A stretch of 64,000 nt of DNA, taken from NCBI GenBank assembly GCA_900543475.1, contig UQRU01000001.1:30870-94869 (forward strand). The letters are read 5' to 3'. Both the position numbers and the translations under genes were made by a program. The stretch's first letter is position 1, and every line of letters starts with the position of its first letter. The notes under the pieces are model-generated. The model was not told the origin of the DNA and did not search any database. It saw only the letters and a program-made list of their open reading frames with translations. Positions 8,059 to 16,281 of the stretch are shown one piece after another. Origin of the DNA: an uncultured Eubacteriales bacterium. GTDB lineage: Bacteria; Bacillota; Clostridia; Christensenellales; CAG-138.

Positions 8059-9274
8059 CGGCTATATCCTGGGGGTATCCCAGCTAAACGAATACGTTAA
8101 CAACCTGCTGCGGCGGGACGGCCTGTTACAGGGCTTGCAGGTGCGGGGAGAGATCAGCGGCTTTAAGCGGCATAGCTCCGGCCACCTGTATTTTTCCCTG
8201 AAGGACGAGGCCGCCCTGGTTCGGTGCGTCATGTTCCGGCAGCATGCCCTTTCCTTGCATCCCTTGCCAAAGGATGGGGAAATGGTCACGGTGACGGGCA
8301 GCATTTCCCTCTATGTAAAGGATGGCCAATACCAGCTGTATGTCACCAAGCTCCAGCGGGAAGGCCAGGGGGACCTGTATGCCCAGTTTCTGGCCAGCAA
8401 GGCGGCATTGGAGGCGGAGGGCCTTTTTGACTCGGCCCATAAGAAGCCCATCCCCCGCTTGCCCCGCTGCGTCGGCGTGGTTACGTCCCCAACTGGGGCG
8501 GCCATCCAGGATATTTTCCAGATCACCCGGCGCAGGTTCCCAGGCATGGGCCTTTTACTGTACCCTGTCAAGGTGCAGGGGGAGGGCGCGGCCGAGCAGA
8601 TCGCCAAGGCCATCCAATGGATGGACGCCCACAAAGCGGCGGATGTGCTGATCGTGGGCCGGGGCGGCGGCAGCTTGGAGGATCTGTGGGCCTTTAATGA
8701 GGAATGCGTGGCCCGGGCCATCTATGCATGCAGCATCCCCATCGTGAGCGCGGTGGGCCATGAAACGGATGTTTCCATTGCGGATTTTGTGGCGGACCTG
8801 CGGGCGCCGACCCCCAGCGCGGCAGCGGAGCTGTGCGTGCCGGAGTACGATAGGCTAATGGGGGATATCGAAGGGACGGAACAGGCCCTATCCCGGTTTT
8901 GCCGGGAGCGGGTGGAGCGGCTGCAAAAGGAATTGGAGGCTTTGGGGCAATCGGCCGCTTTTACCCGGCCGAGCCATACCTTGGCCTTGCTGGAAAAGGA
9001 GATCGGCCAGCAGGCAGTTACAATGGAGCACGGCTTGCGGCAGGCCTTGCTTGGCGCCCAGGCTGGCGTGGATGCATGTAAGGCTAGGCTGGACGAGCTG
9101 GACCCGCGCAGGGTGCTGGGCCGTGGCTACGCCATGGTTCAGGTCGGGGACGGATATGCGGGCAGCATAAAGGGACTACAGCCCGGCATGGAGGCAAGGC
9201 TTATCCTGCGGGATGGCCGGGCGGATATTACGATTGAACAGGTGGAGGAGCATAAAGCCTATGGCGGCCGCTAA
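8045..9274 (+). CDS. xseA: Exodeoxyribonuclease VII large subunit
   Basis: 409 residues. An N-terminal OB-fold (residues 1-100, with LQVRGEISGFKRHSSGHLYFSLKD) is followed by the catalytic domain with TSPTGAAIQDI, GRGGGSLEDLWAFNEE and SAVGHETDVSIADFVADLRAPTPSAAAE split over about residues 130-270, then a long helical C-terminal region. With XseB it degrades single-stranded DNA. It follows folD with overlap and precedes xseB. Confidence 0.96.
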   Translation: MERVNGYILGVSQLNEYVNNLLRRDGLLQGLQVRGEISGFKRHSSGHLYFSLKDEAALVRCVMFRQHALSLHPLPKDGEMVTVTGSISLYVKDGQYQLYVTKLQREGQGDLYAQFLASKAALEAEGLFDSAHKKPIPRLPRCVGVVTSPTGAAIQDIFQITRRRFPGMGLLLYPVKVQGEGAAEQIAKAIQWMDAHKAADVLIVGRGGGSLEDLWAFNEECVARAIYACSIPIVSAVGHETDVSIADFVADLRAPTPSAAAELCVPEYDRLMGDIEGTEQALSRFCRERVERLQKELEALGQSAAFTRPSHTLALLEKEIGQQAVTMEHGLRQALLGAQAGVDACKARLDELDPRRVLGRGYAMVQVGDGYAGSIKGLQPGMEARLILRDGRADITIEQVEEHKAYGGR

Positions 9275-9485
9275 AAAGAAGGAGCTTACATTTGAGCAGG
9301 CGAAGGAAAAGCTGGATGCCATTGTGGAAAAATTGGGGGCAGGGAATTTGTCCCTGGACGAAATGGTGAAACTGTATGAAGAAGGCATGACCCTCACGGA
9401 CTATTGCCGTAAGCTGTTGGAAGGCTATGAGGGGCGGCTGATGCAGGTAAACGCTGGGATGCAGATTGAGGAGATCCAGGAATGA
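9261..9485 (+). CDS. xseB: Exodeoxyribonuclease VII small subunit
   Basis: 74 residues from ATG 9261, which overlaps the end of xseA by 14 bases and follows GGTGGAGGAG. The two-helix family signature FEQAKEKLDAIVEKLGAGNLSLDEMVKLYEEG (quoted in part as FEQAKEKLDAIVEKL and LDEMVKLYEEG) is clear. Binds the XseA C-terminal helices to regulate the nuclease. The open frame extends 16 codons upstream, but those codons belong to xseA in another frame. Confidence 0.94.
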   Translation: MAAAKKKELTFEQAKEKLDAIVEKLGAGNLSLDEMVKLYEEGMTLTDYCRKLLEGYEGRLMQVNAGMQIEEIQE

Positions 9486-10369
9486 GCTATCGGGAATCCG
9501 TGGAACGATACCGGGCGCTAACGGCCCGCACGCTGGAAGAATATATGGGGAATCCCTATATACCAAAGGGGTTGCTTACGGCCATGTCTTATAGCCTATA
9601 CAATGGGGGAAAGCGGCTTCGGCCCTGCCTGACCCTGGCGGTATGCGAGATGCTGGGCGGGGATGCGGAGGATGCCCTGCCGGTTGCCTGCGCCTTGGAG
9701 ATGATCCATACCTATTCCTTGATCCATGACGATTTGCCCGCCATGGATGACGACGATTTTCGCCGGGGCAAGCCCTCCAACCATAAGGTGTTTGGAGAAG
9801 GGATGGCCGTGCTGGCAGGGGATGGATTGCTGTCCTATGCCTTTGAGGTGATGCTTAGCGCCTTGGCCCTCCATGGGGACAACCCAGGGTATTTGGAAGC
9901 GGTGCGCTCCGTGGCGGGGGGCGCAGGGGTGTGCGGCATGGTGGCGGGTCAGGCAGCGGATCTGGAATCCGAAGGGGATGAAACTGCCGGCGCGGATAGG
10001 CTGCAATACATCCATGCCAGAAAGACCGGGGCCATCATCAAGGCGGCGGCCTTGGCAGGCGCCCATATTGCCAATGCGGACGCCCGGCAGCTTCATGCCA
10101 TTAGCGAGTTTGGATCTTTATACGGGCTTTTATTCCAGATTACGGACGATATTTTGGACGTGGAAGGGGATTTCACAGCCATGGGCAAGACCCTAGGCAA
10201 GGATAAAGAAGCCCATAAGCTGACCTATGTAAACCTATATGGCCTGGAGACGGCCAAGCAGATGGCGGAGGAGACCGCCCAAAAGGCCAGGAATGCTGTG
10301 GCCTGTTTCGGCTCCGGCGCAAACTATTTGACGGAGCTTGTGGATATTACCCTGGAGCGAAAGCATTGA
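9482..10369 (+). CDS. ispA: Polyprenyl (farnesyl) diphosphate synthase
   Basis: 295 residues. Both aspartate-rich metal-binding motifs of trans-prenyltransferases are present: DDLPAMDDD (about residues 88-96) and DDILD near residue 223. The GGKRLRP substrate-binding block is near residue 40. It condenses isopentenyl and dimethylallyl diphosphates to farnesyl diphosphate. Location between xseB and dxs is the usual isoprenoid cluster in Bacillota. Coupled to both neighbours by 4-base overlaps or near-contacts. Confidence 0.93.
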   Translation: MSYRESVERYRALTARTLEEYMGNPYIPKGLLTAMSYSLYNGGKRLRPCLTLAVCEMLGGDAEDALPVACALEMIHTYSLIHDDLPAMDDDDFRRGKPSNHKVFGEGMAVLAGDGLLSYAFEVMLSALALHGDNPGYLEAVRSVAGGAGVCGMVAGQAADLESEGDETAGADRLQYIHARKTGAIIKAAALAGAHIANADARQLHAISEFGSLYGLLFQITDDILDVEGDFTAMGKTLGKDKEAHKLTYVNLYGLETAKQMAEETAQKARNAVACFGSGANYLTELVDITLERKH

Positions 10370-10386
10370 CGGAGGGCTTTAGAAAC

Positions 10387-12237
10387 ATGCAGGATACCCC
10401 GCTGCTGAATCGAATTGGATCCCTGGAGGATTACAAACAGCTGCCCCAAAAGGACTTGGAGGAGCTGGCGCGGGAGATTCGTTTATGTTTGGTCAATGTG
10501 GTGTCCCAAAATGGCGGGCATTTGGCGTCTAATTTGGGGGCGGTAGAGCTTACCATGGCCTTAGATCGGGTATTTGACAGCCCAAAGGATAAGCTGATCT
10601 TTGACGTTGGCCATCAAGCGTATGTACATAAGCTGCTTACAGGGCGTTACGCGGATTTTCCTACCCTGCGAAAGGCCCATGGGTTGGCCGGGTTTCCCAA
10701 ACGGGAGGAAAGCGTACACGACGCCTTTAATACAGGCCATGCCAGCACCTCCATTTCTGCCGCCTTGGGCATGCTACGGGCCATGCAGTTACGGGGGGAT
10801 ACCGTCCATTGCGCGGTGGCCCTGATCGGAGACGGGGCCCTGGGGGGCGGTATGGCGTTTGAAGCCCTGAACGACGGGGGACAAAGCGGATTGCCCTTGA
10901 TCGTGCTGCTCAACGATAATGGCATGTCCATCGCCAAAAACGTAGGGGCCATGGCCATGCATCTATGCAAGGTGCGTACCAGCAAGCGGTATAACGATCT
11001 AAAGCGCCGGGTGATCGACCGGGTGGAAAAGATCCCCCGGATCGGCCCGGGCCTATATGGGCGCATATCCCGGTTTAAGGAGCGGATCAAATATTTTTTG
11101 CTGCCCAACGTCCTGTTCGAGGAGATGGGCTATACCTATCTTGGCCCCATTGACGGCCATGATTTGACAGCCTTGATCCGGGTGCTGGAAAAGGCAAAGG
11201 CATTGCGGCAGCCGGTGGTGATCCACACGGTTACCCAAAAGGGAAAAGGCTATAGTTTGGCGGAGTCCAGCCCAGATAAATTTCACGGTATCGGCGCCTT
11301 TGACCCGGAGACCGGCTATATCCGAGGCAAGACAGCCTGTACCAATTCCGATGTGTTTGGTATGACGTTGTGCGATCTGGCAAAGCAGGACAAAAGGATC
11401 GTGGCAATCACCGCAGCCATGCCGGACGGGACGGGGCTTACGGATTTTGCTAGGCGCTATCCTGCGCGGTTTTTTGATGTGGGGATCGCGGAACAGCATG
11501 CCGTTACATTGGCCGCAGGCATGGCGGCTACCGGCTTGCGGCCGGTGGTTGCCATTTACTCCACCTTTTTGCAGCGCGCCTATGACCAGATCCTTCATGA
11601 CGTGGCCTTGCAGCATCTGCCGGTGGTATTTGCCGTAGACCGGGCGGGGCTGGTGGGAGAGGATGGAGAAACCCACCAAGGCGTATATGACTTGGCCTAT
11701 TTGCATACCATTCCCGGATTGGATATTTATGCGCCATCCAGCCAGGAGGAACTGGCAGCCGTCATGGCGATGGCATTGGCGGCAGACCGTCCGGCAGCGG
11801 TGCGCTATCCCCGGGGCGCGCTGATGAACCGGCCGCTGGAAGGGCCGATGGAGCGGGGAAGGTGGGAAACCCTGCGTCCCCTTCGGCCCATCAGCCTGGT
11901 GGCGGAAGGCCCTATGGTGGAGCGGGCGTTGCTGGCAGGAGAAGGGAAAGACGTGGGCGTGATAAATGCTTGGTGCATCCGGCCCATGGATCTCAATATG
12001 CTAGAGACGATCAAAGGCCATTGTAAGCAAATCCTATGCCTGGAGGACGGGCTACAGACCGGCGGCTTGGGCAGCCGGCTATGCGAAGCGTTAAGCGGTA
12101 CGGGGGTCCGGGTGGCGCGCCTGGGCGTGGGAGAAATGCCGGTGGCACAAGGTACCGCATCCCAACAATATGCCTGGTGCGGCTTGGATGTGGACAGCAT
12201 CCGGCGGCAGCTGGAAAACATGGAGGAAAAACGATGA
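10387..12237 (+). CDS. dxs: 1-deoxy-D-xylulose-5-phosphate synthase
   Basis: 616 residues from ATG 10387, which follows GGAGGG at 10371-10376. A TTG at 10366 overlapping the ispA stop would add 7 residues and is less likely. It makes DXP from pyruvate and glyceraldehyde 3-phosphate, the first step of the MEP pathway, with thiamine diphosphate. Motifs: GHQAYVHK, the ThDP-binding GDGALGGGMAFEALND, DVGIAEQHAV with the catalytic glutamate, and the pyrimidine-domain SVVRYPRG-like VRYPRG. The last MEP enzyme, IspH, is at 35.8 kb in this window. Confidence 0.96.
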   Translation: MQDTPLLNRIGSLEDYKQLPQKDLEELAREIRLCLVNVVSQNGGHLASNLGAVELTMALDRVFDSPKDKLIFDVGHQAYVHKLLTGRYADFPTLRKAHGLAGFPKREESVHDAFNTGHASTSISAALGMLRAMQLRGDTVHCAVALIGDGALGGGMAFEALNDGGQSGLPLIVLLNDNGMSIAKNVGAMAMHLCKVRTSKRYNDLKRRVIDRVEKIPRIGPGLYGRISRFKERIKYFLLPNVLFEEMGYTYLGPIDGHDLTALIRVLEKAKALRQPVVIHTVTQKGKGYSLAESSPDKFHGIGAFDPETGYIRGKTACTNSDVFGMTLCDLAKQDKRIVAITAAMPDGTGLTDFARRYPARFFDVGIAEQHAVTLAAGMAATGLRPVVAIYSTFLQRAYDQILHDVALQHLPVVFAVDRAGLVGEDGETHQGVYDLAYLHTIPGLDIYAPSSQEELAAVMAMALAADRPAAVRYPRGALMNRPLEGPMERGRWETLRPLRPISLVAEGPMVERALLAGEGKDVGVINAWCIRPMDLNMLETIKGHCKQILCLEDGLQTGGLGSRLCEALSGTGVRVARLGVGEMPVAQGTASQQYAWCGLDVDSIRRQLENMEEKR

Positions 12238-13076
12238 AGGGAGTCCGGGCGGACGTTCGATTGGTGGAGCTGGGCTTGGCCCCCAGCCGGGAAAAGGCCC
12301 GGTCATTGATCATGGCAGGGGTGGTCTTTGCCGACGGAAAGCGGGTGGACAAAGCGGGGGAACCCCTGGGCCCGGAGCAGGACCTTACGGTAAAGGAGGA
12401 CCCGGTCCCCTTTGTAAGCCGGGGCGGCTTGAAGCTAGCCAAGGCGATCCAGGCCTTTGGCCTTTCTTTGACGGGGGTGGTGGCCGCAGACGTAGGGGCT
12501 TCCACCGGCGGGTTTACAGACTGTATGTTGCAGAACGGCGCAAAAAAGGTCTATGCCATCGATGTGGGGTACGGCCAGCTGGATTGGCGGCTGCGCAACG
12601 ATGGGCGGGTGGTGGCCATGGAGCGGATGAACGCGCGAAATATGGCGCCGGATTGGTTTGACGAACCCCTGGACTTTGCCGGCATGGACGTGAGTTTCAT
12701 CTCCATTCGCCTGATCCTGCCGGCCTTGTTTACCTGCCTTAGGCCTGGGGCGCAGATGGTCACACTGGTAAAGCCCCAATTTGAGGCAGGCCGGGATAAA
12801 GTGGGGAAAAACGGCGTGGTGCGGGACCCGAAGACCCATTTATCCGTTTTGCAGGAAGCGGTGCAGGGAGCTATGGCCGCAGGTTTTACCGTGCGCCAAG
12901 CGGATTATTCCCCCATTACGGGGCCAAAGGGCAATATTGAATACCTGCTTTTGCTGGAAAAGGGTCAGGAGGCCGTTGCCGCACAAGGGGACCCCTTGGA
13001 AAAACGGCTGCAAGAAGTTGTGGAGCAAAGCCACCGGGAATTGGATTCCCACATTGTTTTGGATAAAATCCCTTGA
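12234..13076 (+). CDS. tlyA: TlyA-family 2'-O-ribose rRNA methyltransferase
   Basis: 280 residues from ATG 12234, overlapping dxs by 4 bases (ATGA) after a GGAGGAAAAACG site. An N-terminal S4 RNA-binding domain (RADVRLVELGLAPSREKARS) is followed by a Rossmann methyltransferase fold with the SAM-binding loop DVGASTGGFTDCML and the conserved VTLVKPQFEAGR. The family methylates rRNA in actinobacteria (TlyA) and occurs beside nadK, argR and recN in Bacillota (YqxC). The promoter of nadK starts in its last codons. Confidence 0.93.
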   Translation: MKGVRADVRLVELGLAPSREKARSLIMAGVVFADGKRVDKAGEPLGPEQDLTVKEDPVPFVSRGGLKLAKAIQAFGLSLTGVVAADVGASTGGFTDCMLQNGAKKVYAIDVGYGQLDWRLRNDGRVVAMERMNARNMAPDWFDEPLDFAGMDVSFISIRLILPALFTCLRPGAQMVTLVKPQFEAGRDKVGKNGVVRDPKTHLSVLQEAVQGAMAAGFTVRQADYSPITGPKGNIEYLLLLEKGQEAVAAQGDPLEKRLQEVVEQSHRELDSHIVLDKIP

Positions 13077-13101
13077 AAAAACGCATAAATACGCATATAA
13101 T
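13073..13101 (+). promoter_or_regulatory. Strong promoter at the tlyA/nadK junction
   Basis: TTGAAA (13073-13078) and a perfect TATAAT (13096-13101) are separated by 17 bases. The -35 covers the tlyA stop region. Transcripts would start near 13108, which rules out the upstream TTG 13073 and ATG 13100 as starts for nadK from this promoter and supports ATG 13130. Confidence 0.65.
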
Positions 13102-13129
13102 GAATAAACAAAGATCGTTGGGTAGTCAT

Positions 13130-13945
13130 ATGCATAGTTTGGGCATTTTTGCCAATCCGAATAATCCCAGCGCACTGGGCGCAGTGCAGAATATTTTGCA
13201 AGTAGCAGAGCAGCGTTCTATGGCCTGCGTCTTGGATGATGCGCTTCGTAACCTGCCCCAGTTTAAAGAGGCGCCTGCGTTTTCCACGGCCCAGCCCGAG
13301 GCCATTCTGGCCTTAGGGGGGGACGGGACGATCCTGCGGGCGGCGGCCCTGGCAGTCCCTATGGATGTGCCGGTTTTAGGCGTTAACTTTGGCCGGGTGG
13401 GATTCATGAGCGCCATTAGCCACCAGGAGATCCCAGCTGCCCTGGAAAAACTTCAAAAGGGACAGTTCTTGGTGGACGAGCGGATGCTGTTGGCCTGTTC
13501 GGTCAACGATGAAGCCCCCCAGGATTGCATCAACGAGGCGTTGCTCTATAAGCGCCGGTTTTCCGGCGTGGCGGACATCAATGTAAACATCGGCGGAATG
13601 GACGCGGGCAGCGTATATTGCGATGGCATTATCGTTAGCACGCCCAATGGCTCCACTGGCTATTCCATTTCAGCAGGGGGACCGGTGGTGGCCCAGGGGC
13701 TAGATGTGGCCATTATTACACCAGTATGCCCCCATACCCTTAGCTTCCGCCCCATTGTGGCGGACCCATGCGAGCCTTTGCGGCTGCGTATGGGCAGCGA
13801 TGGGTATTTGGCCTTGGATGGCATCTATACCCGGGATATTAACCAGCAGGATATGATCACCATTCGAAAAAGCCCAAGGACGGTGAAGTTTATCCAATTC
13901 CAGCAGCGGAACATTTACCAGCTGATCCATACCAAGCTTACCTAG
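13130..13945 (+). CDS. nadK: NAD kinase
   Basis: 271 residues from ATG 13130. The enzyme phosphorylates NAD to NADP. The catalytic GGDGT motif (ALGGDGTILRAA) and the NGSTGYSISAGGP block are intact. In-frame starts at TTG 13073 and ATG 13100 exist, but 13100 lies inside the TATAAT of a strong promoter; the protein from 13130 (MHSLGIFANPNNP) begins just as the family does. Followed by argR and recN, the classical Bacillota order. Confidence 0.94.
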   Translation: MHSLGIFANPNNPSALGAVQNILQVAEQRSMACVLDDALRNLPQFKEAPAFSTAQPEAILALGGDGTILRAAALAVPMDVPVLGVNFGRVGFMSAISHQEIPAALEKLQKGQFLVDERMLLACSVNDEAPQDCINEALLYKRRFSGVADINVNIGGMDAGSVYCDGIIVSTPNGSTGYSISAGGPVVAQGLDVAIITPVCPHTLSFRPIVADPCEPLRLRMGSDGYLALDGIYTRDINQQDMITIRKSPRTVKFIQFQQRNIYQLIHTKLT

Positions 13946-13989
13946 CATCCGCACGTTCACCAAATACCAAGTGGGGGAGGTTTATTCAC

Positions 13990-14442
13990 GTGAAGTCTGC
14001 GCGCCATGCCATCATTCTGGACATTATTGAACATTTTGACATCGATACCCAGGAGGAACTTGCCGCCCGCCTGCGGGAACAGGGGGTTAAAGTGACGCAA
14101 GCCACCGTATCTCGGGATATTAAGGAATTGCGCCTGATCAAGGTGCTTTCCGACGATGGAAATTATAAATACGCCACCGTGGACAAGGCGGAGGCTGGAC
14201 TGAAGGACCGGTTCATCAGCATTTTCGCCCATTCGGTGCTGTCCATGACCGCCACGGGGCATCTGGTCATTGTAAAAACCATCTCCGGCACGGCGGGCGC
14301 GGCCACAGAGGCCATTGACTCCCTGCGTTGGGATGAGATCGCCGGCACCATCGCCGGGGATAATACGATCTTTATCGCGGTAAAGGAAGGGGCGGATGCC
14401 AACGAGCTGATCCGCCGGTTCCAGACCCTATTGAAGGTATAG
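13990..14442 (+). CDS. argR: ArgR, arginine repressor
   Basis: 150 residues from GTG 13990, 9 bases after a GGGGGAGG ribosome binding site. An N-terminal winged-helix DNA-binding domain (TQEELAARLREQGVKVTQATVSRDIKELRLIKV) and a C-terminal arginine-binding hexamerisation domain (GTAGAATEAIDSL, GTIAGDNTIFIAV) are both present. In Bacillota it controls arginine metabolism; the copy upstream of recN is conserved in position. Confidence 0.96.
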   Translation: MKSARHAIILDIIEHFDIDTQEELAARLREQGVKVTQATVSRDIKELRLIKVLSDDGNYKYATVDKAEAGLKDRFISIFAHSVLSMTATGHLVIVKTISGTAGAATEAIDSLRWDEIAGTIAGDNTIFIAVKEGADANELIRRFQTLLKV

Positions 14443-14448
14443 AGGCAT

Positions 14449-16149
14449 ATGCTGCAACGGCTTTTCGTAAAAAATGTAGCCTTGATCGAAGAATTGGACG
14501 TGGCCTTCACCGCGGGCTTTAACGTGCTCACAGGCGAGACCGGCGCAGGGAAATCCATCGTGATCGATGCGGTGAACCTGGTGCTGGGAGAACGGGCCAG
14601 CCGGGAGTTGATCAAGCATGGGGCGGATAAAGCCCGGGTGGAAGCTGTTTTTGAGATAAAGGGCCGGGACGGCCTTTTGTCCGCTTTGGAGGAGATGGGC
14701 CTCCCCTGTGAAGAACCGGGGGAGTTATTGCTTTCCCGGGAGATGTCGGCGGCCGGCAAAAACATTTGCAGGGTCAATGGGGCCCTGGTGAACCTGGCTA
14801 CCCTCAAGGAGATCACAGACCAGCTGGTGGATGTGCATGGGCAGCACGCCCATCAGTCTTTGCTGTCCAAGAGCCGGCATATGGAGTATTTGGATTCCTT
14901 TGCCCAAGAGGAGATCCGCCCCTGGAAAGAAGGCGTGGCGGCAGCGGCTGCGCGATATAAGCAGGTTCAGAAGGAACTTTTGGAGGGCTTTGGCTCCGAG
15001 GAAGAACGGGCCAGGGAAATGGACATGCTGCGCTATCAGATCCAGGAGATAGAAAAAGCGGGCTTATACGAAGGGGAGGAAGAAGCCCTTTTAGGAGAAC
15101 GGAAGGTATTGCAAAACGCGGCCCGGATCATGGAAGCCATGGAGCAGGGGAGCGAAGCCCTCAGCGGCGAAGGCGAGACGGCTTTATCCCTGGTCAACGC
15201 TGCGTGGCGGCAGCTCCAGGGGATCGGGGAGCTTTCGGCGGAATATGGAGCTTTGTCCCAACGGCTGGAGGAAGCGTATTACGCCCTAGAGGACATCAGT
15301 TATAGCCTGCGGGATATGCAAGCCGGTTTTGAATACGACCCCCAGCGGGCAGAGCAGATCGAGGAACGGCTGGCGCTGTACCATAGCCTGAAGCGGAAAT
15401 ACGGCGAGGACTATGAAGCGATCATGGGGTACCTGGCAGCCAGCGCAGAGCGATTGGAGAAGCTGGAAGGCTCGGAGGAGCGCCGGGCGAACCTGGAGCG
15501 GGAACTTCAGCAAGCAGCGGAGGTATATAGGCAGCAGGCGGATGGGTTGACCCAGGCCCGCAGGGCGGCGGCAGCCGCCTTGGAAGCGGGCATGGTGCAG
15601 GAGCTTAAGGAGCTGGGCTTTGCCCATGGGGATTTTGCCGTAGCGTTCCATCCGGTGGATGGCATTTCCTCCCTGGGGGCGGAGCGGGTGGAATTTCTGC
15701 TCAGCGCTAATGCAGGCGAGCCGTTGAAGCCCTTGGAAAAGGTGGCTTCCGGCGGCGAAATGAGCCGGATCATGCTGGCCATGAAAGCCATGTTCGCAAA
15801 AGGGGATGCCATTGAGACCCTGATCTTCGATGAGATCGATACGGGGATCAGCGGCAGAATTGCAAGCGTGGTAGGGGAAAAAATGGTACGCATTTCCCGG
15901 GACCATCAGGTGCTGTGCGTCACCCACTTGCCCCAGATCGCAGCGATGGCGGACGCCCATTACCTGGTGGAAAAAAGCGAAACAGACGGCCATGCCCGCA
16001 CGTCTTTACGGGCGCTTACTTTACAGGAACGCTATGTGCAGGTGGCTGCCATGATGAGCGGAGCGGGCCAAAGCGCCGCCGCCTTGGAACACGCCAAGGA
16101 ATTGGTGGATAGCTGCGCGGCGGCTAAAGCAGAAGGCAAAATAGGTTGA
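14449..16149 (+). CDS. recN: RecN, DNA repair SMC-like ATPase
   Basis: 566 residues. Walker A GETGAGKSIVID near residue 30, a long coiled-coil middle (about residues 150-370), the ABC signature region VASGGEMSRIMLAMK, and Walker B TLIFDEIDTGISG. RecN acts at double-strand breaks with RecA. It begins 6 bases after argR. Transcription probably ends at the hairpin before spoIVB. Confidence 0.96.
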   Translation: MLQRLFVKNVALIEELDVAFTAGFNVLTGETGAGKSIVIDAVNLVLGERASRELIKHGADKARVEAVFEIKGRDGLLSALEEMGLPCEEPGELLLSREMSAAGKNICRVNGALVNLATLKEITDQLVDVHGQHAHQSLLSKSRHMEYLDSFAQEEIRPWKEGVAAAAARYKQVQKELLEGFGSEEERAREMDMLRYQIQEIEKAGLYEGEEEALLGERKVLQNAARIMEAMEQGSEALSGEGETALSLVNAAWRQLQGIGELSAEYGALSQRLEEAYYALEDISYSLRDMQAGFEYDPQRAEQIEERLALYHSLKRKYGEDYEAIMGYLAASAERLEKLEGSEERRANLERELQQAAEVYRQQADGLTQARRAAAAALEAGMVQELKELGFAHGDFAVAFHPVDGISSLGAERVEFLLSANAGEPLKPLEKVASGGEMSRIMLAMKAMFAKGDAIETLIFDEIDTGISGRIASVVGEKMVRISRDHQVLCVTHLPQIAAMADAHYLVEKSETDGHARTSLRALTLQERYVQVAAMMSGAGQSAAALEHAKELVDSCAAAKAEGKIG

Positions 16150-16191
16150 CCGGCCGCTGCAAGCTGTAAAAGGAAAGAATATATTCCCACC

Positions 16192-16221
16192 GTATAGCCA
16201 AGGCATATGCCGAGGAAACTA
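16192..16221 (+). promoter_or_regulatory. Possible sigma-G/F-type promoter of spoIVB
   Basis: GTATA (16192-16196) and GAAACTA (16215-16221) are separated by 18 bases and resemble the sigma-G consensus GNATR and CATNNTA. spoIVB is a forespore gene in Bacillus. The likely start point falls inside the left arm of the terminator that follows, so spoIVB transcripts would lack that arm. Short and partly degenerate, so tentative. Confidence 0.35.
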
Positions 16222-16268
16222 ACACTGCGGATGAAGGGACCGTGTCCCGGAAACCCAGTGTTTTTTTT
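16221..16268 (+). terminator. Terminator between recN and spoIVB
   Basis: AACACTG (16221-16227) pairs with CAGTGTT (16256-16262); an inner GGGAC/GTCCC hairpin lies in the loop, and a run of eight T follows from 16261. It ends only 14 bases before the spoIVB start, leaving no room for a promoter after it, so it either ends recN transcripts only or acts as an attenuator. Confidence 0.75.
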
Positions 16269-16281
16269 GAGGTGACGTGTC

